Part shown: piece by piece, positions 28,757 through 37,768 of the stretch
Layout of the letters: each line of letters starts with the position of its first letter
Position numbering within the stretch: the stretch's first letter is position 1
DNA from: Mesobacillus sp. AQ2
GTDB taxonomy: Bacteria; Bacillota; Bacilli; Bacillales; Cytobacillaceae
Assembly: GCF_030122805.1 (NCBI RefSeq)
Contig: NZ_CP126080.1
Coordinates: 687,001-751,000, forward strand
Reading direction: 5' to 3'
DNA: 64,000 nt
Notes under the pieces: model-generated
What the model saw: only the letters and a program-made list of their open reading frames with translations
Databases searched by the model: none
What the model was told of the DNA's origin: nothing
Translations under genes and position numbers: made by a program

Positions 28757-29644
28757 TTACTCCATCTTTTCATAAAGAAATTCATTCAACGATTCCACAT
28801 CCAGCAACCTCATGTTTCCATCCTTGAAGGATTGGATTCCCATGATCATCGATTTGCGGAAGTCGGTTAGTGGTTTTCCGTCTGCATAGGCTTCATCATG
28901 AGTGAAGTACAATGCTCCTTTATCGGAATCGTATTTCCAGGTTCCTTTTGACATATGATCCTTTGAAGGGTAAGTACCGTTTGCATATCCCTCATAGCTG
29001 CCATCTGCATTCAGAACGATGGAAGGGGGTGAGCCGGCTGGTCCCCATTTTCCGACTAATTCTTTTCCGTCTTTGGAGATATTCTCCTGCACTGAATCAC
29101 GGTCAATGCCAGCTAATGCATCCAGCTGTTTCAGGTCTGCTGCTGTGATCGTGCCGTCACCGACCGGAACGGAATCCGCGAGCTTGGAGTGTGCCTCAAT
29201 CCATACATTAAAGCCTTCCTTGATGGGCTCATTTCCTTTCTGCCAAAGCTTCTGATCCTTCTTTTCAATGGCTTTGCGAATTGTATCAATGCCCTCGGTA
29301 TAAAATTCCATGGCCGATAGATATTGATCATGAACCTCCTTGTATCTTTCAGGGGCGATAATGGCTTTGTAACCGTTTACAGCCTTTTCGATGTTATCAA
29401 CTTGTTCAATCAGCCGTTTTTCGCGTTCTTTGGATCCAGAGTCTTCTTCAGCCACCGCATTTAAATTTCTGAACCCTTCATCCAGGCTGGTGTTCAGTTC
29501 ATCGATTTTGTCAGGATAGTCTTCTTCCGTTACTTCCACTGGTTCAACCTTAAGTGATTCTTTCTTTTCAGCGGTGGGCTCGGAGCTGCAGCCTGCCATT
29601 GTGATCATCGTCAGTAAGGAAACGGCCAACGTTTTAAGTTTCAT
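28757..29644 (-). CDS. Lipoprotein of unknown function (DUF3994-like)
   Basis: A 295-residue lipoprotein with lipobox MAGC at Cys19. The middle (about residues 40-170) is helical and charged. The C-terminal part (about 200-290) looks like a small beta domain: LVGKWG, VLNADGSYEGY, KGTWKYD, GALYFTH, and a closing FKDGNMRLLDVESL. The arrangement recalls Bacillus lipoproteins annotated as DUF3994, but this is from memory. GGAGGTATTTT precedes the ATG. It stands alone, and its function is unknown. Confidence 0.75.
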   Translation of the reverse strand: MKLKTLAVSLLTMITMAGCSSEPTAEKKESLKVEPVEVTEEDYPDKIDELNTSLDEGFRNLNAVAEEDSGSKEREKRLIEQVDNIEKAVNGYKAIIAPERYKEVHDQYLSAMEFYTEGIDTIRKAIEKKDQKLWQKGNEPIKEGFNVWIEAHSKLADSVPVGDGTITAADLKQLDALAGIDRDSVQENISKDGKELVGKWGPAGSPPSIVLNADGSYEGYANGTYPSKDHMSKGTWKYDSDKGALYFTHDEAYADGKPLTDFRKSMIMGIQSFKDGNMRLLDVESLNEFLYEKME

Positions 29645-29856
29645 TTTTAAAATACCTCCATAGTTTCAAAGATTGCTTTTTTACCATGATTGCTTTTTCC
29701 GAGATGGAACTTTTTACATAATAGAGGGATAGGAAAAATATGTAAAGTAAATACCACCGCATTACCACTTTTTGAGTCTTTTTACTCATGGGACAAAGGG
29801 AAAATAAACGAAACGTATGTTAAGCTTTAAATGAAAACGTTTGGGGAGGAAGTAAA

Positions 29857-30297
29857 ATGAACTACCGCATTACCAAAGAGTTGAACGAAAGCTACAAAAA
29901 CCAGATTAATCACAAACTGTATGAATATAACTTAAGCCATTTTCCTGAAGATTTAAGAGGAAGATACCAAGAAGTGAACCTCATTCTACTAGATGAGAAT
30001 GAGAATATCCGTGGAGGCATTCTGGGAGAAATCTGCTGGAACTGGCTGGAGATCCATACGCTTATGATTGATGAAGACATTCGAGGGTTAGGATATGGAA
30101 CGAAATTGTTAGCAGAGATTGAACAAGCCGCGTTAGAGAGTCAATGTGATTTTATTAAGGTGGACACCCTGAGCTTTCAGGGGCTGGATTTTTATCAAAA
30201 TAATGGTTATGAAGTTTATGGGACATTGGACAATGTGGGAAGGGAATTTAAGCATTTCTATTTAAAAAAGGACCTATTAAAAGGGGAATCGTTATGA
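29857..30297 (+). CDS. GNAT-family N-acetyltransferase
   Basis: A 146-residue acetyltransferase of the GNAT fold. The acetyl-CoA loop is RGLGYGTKLL after the strand IHTLMID, and the family YQNNGYEVYGTL is near the C-terminus. The substrate cannot be told from sequence. GGGGAGGAAG lies upstream of the ATG. It overlaps the next GNAT gene by 4 bp, so they are co-translated. Confidence 0.85.
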   Translation: MNYRITKELNESYKNQINHKLYEYNLSHFPEDLRGRYQEVNLILLDENENIRGGILGEICWNWLEIHTLMIDEDIRGLGYGTKLLAEIEQAALESQCDFIKVDTLSFQGLDFYQNNGYEVYGTLDNVGREFKHFYLKKDLLKGESL

Positions 30298-30710
30298 ATA
30301 TTGTTGCAGCACAAATGCCAGATTTACAGGCGATTGTCCAAATCGACAGTGAAATGATCGGTAACACCAGCAGACGGAACATGATTGAGAATGCAATTAA
30401 GCAGAAACATTGTATTCTTGTAAAAGAAAATAACGAAGCTGCCGGATTTGCTATTTATGATACGAACTTTTTTGAATGTACGTTTATATCCTTGGTGATT
30501 GTGTCACCTGGAAAAAGACGTAAGGGATATGCAAGCCAACTGTTGAATGAATTGGTTCGAACTTCGCCTACTGAAAAAGTTTTTTCATCTGCCAATCGTT
30601 CTAATCTCAGTATGCAGAAGGTATTTGAAGCGAATGGGTTTGTTGAGAGTGGTATCGTCGAGAATTTGGATGAAGGCGATCCGGAGATCATCTATTTCCA
30701 ATTGAAATAA
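30294..30710 (+). CDS. GNAT-family N-acetyltransferase
   Basis: A 138-residue GNAT protein with ISLVIVSPGKRRKGYASQLL as the acetyl-CoA-binding segment and MQKVFEANGFVESG near the end. It starts with an ATGA overlap on the preceding GNAT gene, and AAAGGGG stands before the ATG. The two are not close copies of each other. The substrate is unknown. Confidence 0.85.
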   Translation: MNIVAAQMPDLQAIVQIDSEMIGNTSRRNMIENAIKQKHCILVKENNEAAGFAIYDTNFFECTFISLVIVSPGKRRKGYASQLLNELVRTSPTEKVFSSANRSNLSMQKVFEANGFVESGIVENLDEGDPEIIYFQLK

Positions 30711-30742
30711 AGAGAAACAGCAGAGCTCTCCGCTGTTTCTCT
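30711..30742. terminator. Convergent terminator between the GNAT pair and hxlR
   Basis: A perfect 11-bp inverted repeat, AGAGAAACAGC and GCTGTTTCTCT. On the minus strand it is followed by TTTATTTC, so it mainly serves the HxlR gene, whose stop it overlaps. Confidence 0.7.
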
Positions 30743-31082
30743 AAAATTCCTTTGTTTCCGGTTCGGCAGATTGATTTTTCTCAATATGCTGTTCTCCCCA
30801 GGCGCATAGTGAATCGAGAATCCCTTTCAAGGACCAGCCATAGTCTGTCAATGAATATTCGACTTTAGGAGGGACCTGGTTATAGACCTCCCGTAAAATG
30901 ACATTATCTTCTTCCAGCTCACGCAATTGCTGTGTGAGCATTTTTTGAGTGATGCCGGGCATGAGTTTTTTTAATTCACTTGTCCGTTTCTTGCCTTCGA
31001 TCAAATGGCAAAGAATGACGACTTTCCATTTCCCGCCGATTACCTCGAGGGCTGCTTCGACTGGTATATTATATTTCTTCAA
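30741..31082 (-). CDS. HxlR-family transcriptional regulator (YtcD-like)
   Basis: A 113-residue winged-helix regulator. The HxlR core is clear: VIGGKWKVVILCHLIEGKKR, FSELK-like TSELKKLMPGITQKMLTQQLRELEEDNVI and KVEYSLTDYG. It lies divergent to an MFS exporter with a 231-bp gap. In Bacillus subtilis YtcD, a regulator of this family, is paired with the exporter YtbD in a similar way, so this one probably represses the exporter. There is no conserved N-terminal cysteine of the YodB/HypR type (it starts MKKYNIPVEA), so redox sensing is not indicated. Confidence 0.9.
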   Translation of the reverse strand: MKKYNIPVEAALEVIGGKWKVVILCHLIEGKKRTSELKKLMPGITQKMLTQQLRELEEDNVILREVYNQVPPKVEYSLTDYGWSLKGILDSLCAWGEQHIEKNQSAEPETKEF

Positions 31083-31147
31083 AATACACCCTCCTTGTCT
31101 TTCCGGTCGATTGTAGTGTCATTATACCCTTACATCTCTATAAGTAG

Positions 31148-31172
31148 TATAGGGCACTTTTTGGTGCCTATA
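31148..31172. promoter_or_regulatory. Candidate HxlR operator
   Basis: TATAGG and CCTATA are perfect inverted arms 13 bp apart, with inner GCAC and GGTG. A second GGGTGCCTAC half lies at about 31181. It is placed between the divergent regulator and exporter genes, as expected for an autoregulated repressor site. Confidence 0.5.
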
Positions 31173-31313
31173 TCACCTGAGGGTGCCTACGGAACTTTAA
31201 AGTGCGTACTTCTCAAGCGATCAGGTATCCTTCATAATTGCATTCATGTTGGCCAAACGTGAAAGGCGCCTTCGCGGGTCAACTTAATAATCTGCAATGG
31301 AGGAAACCTTTTT

Positions 31314-32510
31314 ATGAGTTCACATACACGAAATAATAACAAGGGAACATTATCCCTTTTAGCTTTGGCAATCAGTGCCTTTGGCATCGGAACGACTGAG
31401 TTTGTACCTGTTGGATTATTATCAACGATTTCTGAAGATCTGAATATCTCAATTACTTTGGCCGGGTTGTTAATATCCGGATACGCAATGGGTGTAGCAT
31501 TTGGAGCACCGATTTTAACAGCTTTGACCAATAAAATGAGCCGCAAAACCTTGCTTATGGCTTTAATGGTTATTTTCATCATCGGAAATTCAATTGCAGC
31601 GATTTCGACCAGCTTCGGTTTGCTGTTGGCAGCAAGGATCATCACTGCTTTTTCTCATGGAGTCTTCTTTTCGATTGGTTCGACGATTGCCGCTGACCTT
31701 GTCCCTGAGGATAAAAGAGCAAGCGCAATCGCCTTTATGTTCACAGGTTTAACCGTCGCCACTGTAACTGGCGTGCCGCTTGGGACTTTCATCGGCCAGC
31801 TGTTCGGCTGGAGGGCAACATTTGGAGGAGTGGCATTATTAGGTGTTGTAGGAATTATCGCAAGTGCAATCCTTATACCAAAAAATATTAAGCCTGCACC
31901 ACCGGCAAAATTCAGTGATCAACTAAAAATATTGGGCAATGGGCCGTTGCTGCTGGCCTTCGCCATTACCGCCCTGGGATATGGCGGCACTTTTGTCGCC
32001 TTTACTTACCTGACTCCGATCCTTCAGGATATATCAGGGTTTTCTCCAAAAGTGGTAAGCATCATCCTGCTTGTCTATGGAGTGGCTGTTGCCATCGGCA
32101 ATTCAATCGGAGGAAAAGCCGCCGACAAGAATCCGTTGAAGGCATTGTTATGGATGTTCATAGCCCAGGCGATCATACTCGTGATTCTATCGTTTACAGC
32201 GCCATTCAAGGTGGCTGGAGTCATCACGATCTTCTTGATGGGCATGTTTGCGTTCATGAATGTGCCGGGGCTTCAGGTTCTGGTTGTACGATTGGCAGAA
32301 CGCTATGTCCCGGCAGCTGTGAATGTCGCATCCGCTTTGAATATAGCTGCCTTCAATCTCGGAATCGCCATCGGAGCGTTTGTAGGAGGGATGATTGTTG
32401 ACTCCATTGGATTGATCCACACTCCGTGGATCGGCGGCGTGATGGTAGTTGGAGCGATCCTTTTGACCAGATGGAGTATGTCAATTGAAAAAAAGAGTAT
32501 TCAAGCGTAA
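31314..32510 (+). CDS. MFS transporter (YtbD-like exporter)
   Basis: A 398-residue major-facilitator protein with twelve predicted helices. The N-terminal half shows ISAFGIGTTEFVPVGLLSTI, the DHA1-exporter loop GYAMGVAFGAP and RKTLL. The family is the AraJ/YdhP/YtbD group of sugar-efflux-like and drug exporters. AATGGAGGAAACC precedes the ATG. Its substrate is unknown. Expression is likely controlled by the divergent HxlR regulator. Confidence 0.9.
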   Translation: MSSHTRNNNKGTLSLLALAISAFGIGTTEFVPVGLLSTISEDLNISITLAGLLISGYAMGVAFGAPILTALTNKMSRKTLLMALMVIFIIGNSIAAISTSFGLLLAARIITAFSHGVFFSIGSTIAADLVPEDKRASAIAFMFTGLTVATVTGVPLGTFIGQLFGWRATFGGVALLGVVGIIASAILIPKNIKPAPPAKFSDQLKILGNGPLLLAFAITALGYGGTFVAFTYLTPILQDISGFSPKVVSIILLVYGVAVAIGNSIGGKAADKNPLKALLWMFIAQAIILVILSFTAPFKVAGVITIFLMGMFAFMNVPGLQVLVVRLAERYVPAAVNVASALNIAAFNLGIAIGAFVGGMIVDSIGLIHTPWIGGVMVVGAILLTRWSMSIEKKSIQA

Positions 32511-32525
32511 AAAGAAATCCTTATT

Positions 32526-32556
32526 GAGACAACGGTACCCCCGTTGTCTTTTTTTA
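32526..32556 (+). terminator. Terminator after the MFS gene
   Basis: AGACAACGG, a short loop of GTACC type, CCGTTGTCT and a run of seven T's. Confidence 0.88.
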
Positions 32557-32701
32557 TTTTAAAGCATGAGGAAGTATCCTTTGATCCTTTTAAGCTAGAA
32601 ACATAAGGTACCCCTGTACTTCTTATTTTTGGAAAAATCAATTGTAAATGTTATAAACTGGTTTAAAATGAAAGTAAATCATTCGTAAGGTGAGGTTGGC
32701 T

Positions 32702-35700
32702 ATGGGTTTCCAAAAATGGCTTCGTATTTTACTGCCTGAGCTTCAATTGGTGGATTATGTCCAGGCAAAGGGATTCAGGGGCAAGAAACAGCGAATGGGC
32801 GCACAGGCTCAGACGATGACGCATTCCGGTGCGCTCAGGACGGAATCGGTTGGCGGCAATCCGCAGCATGTTCCCCATTCTGCTGGGGCGGTCGGGGAAG
32901 TGGTCAAGGATGCGCGGTATGGCATCAAGCAAATGGGCTTGAATCGATCCAATGACGAACTGGATACGATTTTCGCGGAAATCAAAAAAGAACTGAACGG
33001 CAGGATCCTGCGCCAGGGTGCGTTCATTGATGAATTGCTGGTTTCCTATAAAAAGGCTTTTTTCAAAAGGGAAAAAGGCAAGGTGCAAAATGCCATCCTG
33101 CTTGCGGGTCCAGCTGGGACAGGTAAGTTTACGACTTTGCAGCTGTTGATTGATCAGCTCTATAAGAAAAAGCTTGTACCTTATAAGAAGGTTGCGACGA
33201 TTGATTTGCGGAATTACACCGAGAAGGATATCCACAGCAATTTCGTCCTCGATTGTTCCGCGGCCTTTGAGTATGGGGTCGGAACGGTTTGCTTTTTGGG
33301 GATCGAGCAGGCTGACGCTGAGGTTCTCCAGTATGTTTCAAGGCTGGTGCAGCATGGCTTTTTCCGGACGTCCAACAGTGTGATGGTCGATGCTTCGAAT
33401 TATTTTCTTGTCTTCTACAGCGACGTCGATTTGAAGGAAGAAGTCCATGGACAGCTTCCGAGCGAGGTAGCGAGCAAAATACCAGCTCCTATTTTAAAAG
33501 GGATTCAATCCTATGCGATTTCGGCACCACTCATGCCTGAGGATGTTGAGGCAATCTTAAGGGGCAAGTTCCAGGCTGCAGCACGCAGGCTCGAGAGCCA
33601 GACGCAGCTGACGGTAAAATTCGAAGATGGCTTGTTTGCTGGTTTAGTAGAGCGGATTTTGGCAACGAAAAAATATGGCGAGGCAATTGAGAGTTTGGCA
33701 GAAAAGGACTTTTACCAGGCGCTTGTCGATTTAAGGGCTAGAGGGACTTTCCTGGCAGGCGACCTCATTACGATCCAGCTCCAGCAGGATGATTTGCTGG
33801 CGGTAAAGGGTGAGCAAAGCTTCCTGTTAAAATCAATTCCGATGGTGGCAGAGGAAAAAATAGAAGACTTGCTGGAAGAACTAAATCGCCTGACCGGTTT
33901 GCATACTGTAAAAAGGGCGATACATGAACTGCTGGAAACGGTGAAGGCCGAAAAGATGAGGCAGGAGGCCGGATACAAAACGGCAGGTAAAATGGCGATA
34001 CATATGGTGTTCACCGGGAATCCCGGCACAGGTAAAACAACCGTTGCAAGGCTCGTCTCTCGGATTTTAAAAGCGATGGGGCTGCTTTCCCAGGGGCAAT
34101 TGGTAGAGGCGGCAAGGCAGGATCTGGTCGGGGAATATCTTGGTTCGACTGCTCCAAAGACCAATGCTGCGATTGAACGTGCGATTGGCGGCGTGCTGTT
34201 CATTGATGAAGCGTATGCTCTGTCCAGGAATAAGCAGGACCCATTCGGCATGGAAGCCATTGACACTCTGGTAAAAGGAATGGAGGACCACCGTGACAAT
34301 CTGGTCATGGTTCTGGCCGGATACACGAATGAGATGGATGGGTTTCTGAAAATGAATCCTGGCCTTCAATCGAGATTCCCTTATATTATCGAATTCCCGG
34401 ATTATTCTTCCGAGGAGATGTATGAGATTCTGACGGGAATGGCAAAGGCGAAGGACTTCATGGTTGATCCAGGCATCAAGGAACAGCTGCTTGAACTATT
34501 TGATTCCAAGCAGATTTCCGGACGGAATGATGCCGGGAACGGCCGTCTTGTCCGAAACATGCTGGAGGATGCAATCCGCAAGCAAGCGGTGCGTCTCAAC
34601 AAGGAAACAGGTGCCCGGGATTATAAGCTTTTAACAGCCGAGGATTTCGGAATTGCCGAACGGCCAAAGTTTGAGCTCGAGCCAGCGTTTGAAAAAGTCG
34701 TTGGCCTGGAGAATGTGAAGGATTTTATCAGGAGTCTCGAAAAACAAATCCTCGCGAATGAAAAGCGGAAAAAGGCTGGCATCTTGACGGAACAGTCGCA
34801 GACACTGAATATCGTCTTTTCCGGAAATCCAGGGACAGGCAAGACGACAATGGCGAGGATGCTTGCTGAGATGCTGAAATCAATGGGCCTTTTAAAAAGA
34901 GGCCATCTGATCGAAGTGGACCGCAGCAATCTCGTCGCCGAATATATGGGGCAGACAGCGGTCAAAACTACCGAGGTCGTCCAGTCTGCATTAGGCGGAG
35001 TGTTATTTATCGATGAAGCGTACAGTCTTGTGGAAGAAGGAGTTCAAGGCGGAGGGTTTGGCAAAGAAGCGATTGATACCCTTGTTCGCTTGATTGAAAA
35101 TCACCGCAATGACCTAGTCGTGGTTCTGGCTGGATATACCGATGAAATGGAACAGTTTTTACGGAGCAATCCGGGGTTGGGCTCGCGCTTCCCACTGAAA
35201 ATTGAGTTCCCGGACTATACACAGGAACAGCTTACGCAAATCACTGATATACAGGCGAAGAGCAAAGGCTTCATCCTGGATGTAGGTGTGAAACAGGGAT
35301 TGGCTGAGTTTTATGGAAAGAAACAGATTCCAGGAAAAAACGACAGCGGCAACGGACGTCTTGTCAGGAATACGCTTGAGGCGGCCATCAGGAATCAGGC
35401 GGTCAGGATCGTTGAAACTGACAATGTCGGGCCGGATCAATTGAACAGATTGACCCTGGCTGATTTTGGACTGCTGGAGGATCAGCCGAAGGAAAATGCA
35501 TTGCAGGAGCTGGCATCTGTTGTTGGCCTGGATGAGGTCAAAACCTTCGTGCGCTCACTATCAGCGCAGATCGAAGTGGCGAATAAAAGGAAGGCGATGG
35601 GTCTGCCAGATATGGGTGCGCAATCGCTGCACATGGTGTTCAAAGGCAACCCGGGTACTGGTAAAACCACGATTGCGCGGATTCTGGCCAGAAGGCTGAA

Positions 35701-36301
35701 GGAACTTGGTGTGATCAAACTGGATCATATCGTGGAAACGGACCGTTCCGGACTGGTGGCCGGGTATGTTGGCCAAACTGCCCTGAAAACACGGGAAGTT
35801 TTGGAGAAGGCACTTGGCGGCATTCTATTCGTCGATGAAGCGTATGCTTTATTTGGCGACGGACAGGATTTCGGGCAGGAAGCGATTGATACGATTGTGA
35901 AGTTCATGGATGACCACCGCGAGAATATCATTGTGATTTTAGCAGGTTATGAGGATGATATGGAACAGCTGCTGGATTCGAACGCAGGCTTGCGTTCCAG
36001 GTTCCCGAATGTGATCAATTTCCCTGATTATGCAGTCGATGAACTGGTGGAAATTAGCAGACGTCTGCTGAAGCCGAAAGGATACGAACTGAGCCCTGAT
36101 GGAACCCGGGCGCTTAAAGGAATATTTGAGAGTGTAGAAGGAAACACTTCTGCCGGGAATGGCCGACTGGCAAGGAATATTTGCGAAGCCGCCATCCGGG
36201 CACATGCATTGAGGCTGAGTGAAATCGACGAGCCAACATTAGAGGATTTGACGCTGCTTATGCAGGAGGATTTTTTACAGGCCGGGGGTGTTGCTAGATG
36301 A
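32702..36301 (+). CDS. Giant tandem AAA+ ATPase with four modules (CbbX/SpoVK/EccA type)
   Basis: A 1199-residue cytoplasmic ATPase. After an N-terminal part of about 110 residues come four AAA+ modules with Walker A motifs near residues 136 (GPAGTGKF), 438, 707 and 981 (each GNPGTGKTT). Modules 2-4 also have Walker B (VLFIDEAY or ILFVDEAY), a pore-loop-like EYLGSTA/EYMGQTA/GYVGQTA and an arginine-finger-like NPGLxSRFP or NAGLRSRFP. Module 1 is degenerate: the Walker A is followed by F rather than T/S, and the Walker B position reads CFLGIEQAD. Modules 2-4 belong to the CbxX/CfqX family, like the single-module SpoVK (about 322 residues), CbbX and EccA. No protease or substrate domain is visible. 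I use the ATG at 32702, since GTGAGG at 32690-32695 acts as its ribosome binding site. It overlaps the next gene by 4 bp, in an operon with three membrane proteins. Confidence 0.88.
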   Translation: MGFQKWLRILLPELQLVDYVQAKGFRGKKQRMGAQAQTMTHSGALRTESVGGNPQHVPHSAGAVGEVVKDARYGIKQMGLNRSNDELDTIFAEIKKELNGRILRQGAFIDELLVSYKKAFFKREKGKVQNAILLAGPAGTGKFTTLQLLIDQLYKKKLVPYKKVATIDLRNYTEKDIHSNFVLDCSAAFEYGVGTVCFLGIEQADAEVLQYVSRLVQHGFFRTSNSVMVDASNYFLVFYSDVDLKEEVHGQLPSEVASKIPAPILKGIQSYAISAPLMPEDVEAILRGKFQAAARRLESQTQLTVKFEDGLFAGLVERILATKKYGEAIESLAEKDFYQALVDLRARGTFLAGDLITIQLQQDDLLAVKGEQSFLLKSIPMVAEEKIEDLLEELNRLTGLHTVKRAIHELLETVKAEKMRQEAGYKTAGKMAIHMVFTGNPGTGKTTVARLVSRILKAMGLLSQGQLVEAARQDLVGEYLGSTAPKTNAAIERAIGGVLFIDEAYALSRNKQDPFGMEAIDTLVKGMEDHRDNLVMVLAGYTNEMDGFLKMNPGLQSRFPYIIEFPDYSSEEMYEILTGMAKAKDFMVDPGIKEQLLELFDSKQISGRNDAGNGRLVRNMLEDAIRKQAVRLNKETGARDYKLLTAEDFGIAERPKFELEPAFEKVVGLENVKDFIRSLEKQILANEKRKKAGILTEQSQTLNIVFSGNPGTGKTTMARMLAEMLKSMGLLKRGHLIEVDRSNLVAEYMGQTAVKTTEVVQSALGGVLFIDEAYSLVEEGVQGGGFGKEAIDTLVRLIENHRNDLVVVLAGYTDEMEQFLRSNPGLGSRFPLKIEFPDYTQEQLTQITDIQAKSKGFILDVGVKQGLAEFYGKKQIPGKNDSGNGRLVRNTLEAAIRNQAVRIVETDNVGPDQLNRLTLADFGLLEDQPKENALQELASVVGLDEVKTFVRSLSAQIEVANKRKAMGLPDMGAQSLHMVFKGNPGTGKTTIARILARRLKELGVIKLDHIVETDRSGLVAGYVGQTALKTREVLEKALGGILFVDEAYALFGDGQDFGQEAIDTIVKFMDDHRENIIVILAGYEDDMEQLLDSNAGLRSRFPNVINFPDYAVDELVEISRRLLKPKGYELSPDGTRALKGIFESVEGNTSAGNGRLARNICEAAIRAHALRLSEIDEPTLEDLTLLMQEDFLQAGGVAR

Positions 36302-36729
36302 AAAAAATCATAAAATTTTTATGGTCTTTGTTTTTCTACGTTTTTCTATTTCCAATCACTGCACTCGTCATCGTTTTTGGACCGCTGATGACTTTCTTTG
36401 ATCTTCTAGATGTTTATAAATTAGGAGCGCCGCGACTTGGTCTGGGCTTGGGCGGGATTGCCTTGCTTGGCTTCCTTCTCTTTTTATCGATGAAGTATCA
36501 CTCGTGGCTCTACCGCAAATTCCCGGTGCTGCTTCCTTTTTTCCAGATGTGCTTTGTCAGCTTTATCGTGATGGAACTCAGCCTGACATTTGCCAACCTG
36601 TGGGCAGATCAAATGATGATCGGAAAAACGGTCGCGATCGTTTTATCGGTGCTATCAATCCTGTTAGGAAGAGCATTTCTATCGTACTGGTATTATAAAT
36701 ACCCGATTAGCTACAAGATGGTGCGCTGA
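36298..36729 (+). CDS. Four-helix membrane protein in the AAA+ operon, unknown family
   Basis: A 143-residue membrane protein with hydrophobic segments at about residues 7-30, 48-66, 77-100 and 108-125. Its start codon overlaps the AAA+ stop (ATGA), so translation is coupled to the ATPase. No known motif was recognised. A membrane partner for the AAA+ machine is the simplest reading of the coupling, but that is inference. Confidence 0.75.
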   Translation: MKKIIKFLWSLFFYVFLFPITALVIVFGPLMTFFDLLDVYKLGAPRLGLGLGGIALLGFLLFLSMKYHSWLYRKFPVLLPFFQMCFVSFIVMELSLTFANLWADQMMIGKTVAIVLSVLSILLGRAFLSYWYYKYPISYKMVR

Positions 36730-36749
36730 CGGAGGAGGAGGGATTCGCG

Positions 36750-37340
36750 ATGCGGAAAAAATTAAAGAAAGATACTGAGTATGAACTGGATAATCAATGG
36801 GCCGGCGAAGAGGAAGAAGCGGAGCCGGAAATCATTTACCACGAACATAGCCATCGAAAGCCAGTATTCTTTGGCACGATTTTAGCGATTGTATTGGCGA
36901 TTGGCTTAAGCATGGTTTCTGGCGGCTATTCATCAGAAGGAAGCGCGGAAGAAGTGGTCGCCAATCGGATCAGCAAGTCTACGATTGCAGGAGAAAGCCT
37001 TATGACAGACGAAACGAACGCAGGGATCACTGCCAAGGATTTTGAAGTGACCGTAGGAGATTCCGGCGGTGAAGCAAAAATGCTGATCTGGGATTTCAAC
37101 AGTGAAGACAATGATGAAGTCCAAATCCTGGTGAACGGACAGCCGGTGAAAGAAAAACTTATCCTGGCCAACAATCCCGCTGCCATTTCCATCCCGGTCC
37201 CAAGCACGGTGACAATCAAGGGGCTTAAGGATTTTGGAGGCGGCATCTCATACGCAGTCAAATTCCCGAATGATAAAATCACCTATTATAATGTCGTAAG
37301 CGTGAATGCCGGGAATACTTATACGGTAAAACCGCTGTAG
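36750..37340 (+). CDS. Single-pass membrane protein with outer beta domain, AAA+ operon
   Basis: A 196-residue protein: an acidic N-terminal cytoplasmic stretch (EEEEAEPEIIYHEHSH, about residues 20-36), one membrane helix (about 39-58), and an extracellular part of about 130 residues with alternating hydrophobic strands (VQILVNGQPV, ISIPVPSTVTI, VSVNAGNTYTV). No lipobox or sortase motif is present. GGAGGAGGGAT lies upstream of the ATG and 20 bp separate it from the preceding gene. The family is not recognised. Confidence 0.75.
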   Translation: MRKKLKKDTEYELDNQWAGEEEEAEPEIIYHEHSHRKPVFFGTILAIVLAIGLSMVSGGYSSEGSAEEVVANRISKSTIAGESLMTDETNAGITAKDFEVTVGDSGGEAKMLIWDFNSEDNDEVQILVNGQPVKEKLILANNPAAISIPVPSTVTIKGLKDFGGGISYAVKFPNDKITYYNVVSVNAGNTYTVKPL

Positions 37341-37346
37341 TGAAGC

Positions 37347-37362
37347 ATGGGGATGTCCCCAT
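37347..37362 (+). repeat. Perfect palindrome between operon genes
   Basis: ATGGGGA, TG, TCCCCAT between the 196-residue and 85-residue membrane protein genes. It could form a compact mRNA hairpin just before the next ribosome binding site, which might tune translation or mark an RNA processing site. Confidence 0.45.
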
Positions 37363-37379
37363 CTGAGGGAGGGTTCAAG

Positions 37380-37637
37380 ATGAATAAACGGGGAGCGGGT
37401 GTGGCTTTCATTGCCATATCTGCATTATTGATTTCATCAAAATATATAAGTGCGGCGATTTTCGGATCTGGAGTCGCAAGTTGGGATAAGTCATTATTTG
37501 ACGCCATGTTAGAATATGTGGGCAATACGTTAAGTATGTTTAGCTTGTTTGCTTTTGTTGTTGGAGTAGCTTACATAGTCTGGGGAGAGCGTGAAGAAAA
37601 GGTAAGTAAGGGAGACCATAAAGATTTAAATTCTTGA
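37380..37637 (+). CDS. Small two-helix membrane protein, end of the AAA+ operon
   Basis: An 85-residue protein with two hydrophobic helices (about residues 6-30 and 50-68) and a charged tail (WGEREEKVSKGDHKDLNS). GAGGGAGGG stands before the ATG at 37380; an in-frame ATG at 37347 lies in the palindrome and has no ribosome binding site. The family is not recognised. It follows the 196-residue protein gene by 39 bp on the same strand. Confidence 0.65.
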   Translation: MNKRGAGVAFIAISALLISSKYISAAIFGSGVASWDKSLFDAMLEYVGNTLSMFSLFAFVVGVAYIVWGEREEKVSKGDHKDLNS

Positions 37638-37690
37638 CTGAGATTCAATTTCTGTAAAAGCATGGGACGTACTTATTGCATCCAATCCCG

Positions 37691-37717
37691 GAAGCAAAGG
37701 GTACGTCCCTTTGCTTC
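37691..37717. repeat. 11-bp inverted repeat before the two-component genes
   Basis: GAAGCAAAGGG and CCCTTTGCTTC are perfect arms around a 5-base centre. There is no T-run, so it is not a standard terminator. It is preceded by GCATGGGACGTA (37660-37671), a word also found after mtlD. Confidence 0.6.
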
Positions 37718-37768
37718 AAAAGAGGTAAAATAAAAGTAAATATAGAATTCGGAATGGCGGGTAGGGCG

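Noticed and set aside
29830..29845. cre-like TGAAAACGTTTGGG before the GNAT pair
   Set aside because: It matches only the first half of the cre consensus; three mismatches in the second half.
37691..37717. Terminator for the AAA+ operon
   Set aside because: The palindrome is perfect but has no T-run on either strand, so I list it only as an inverted repeat.
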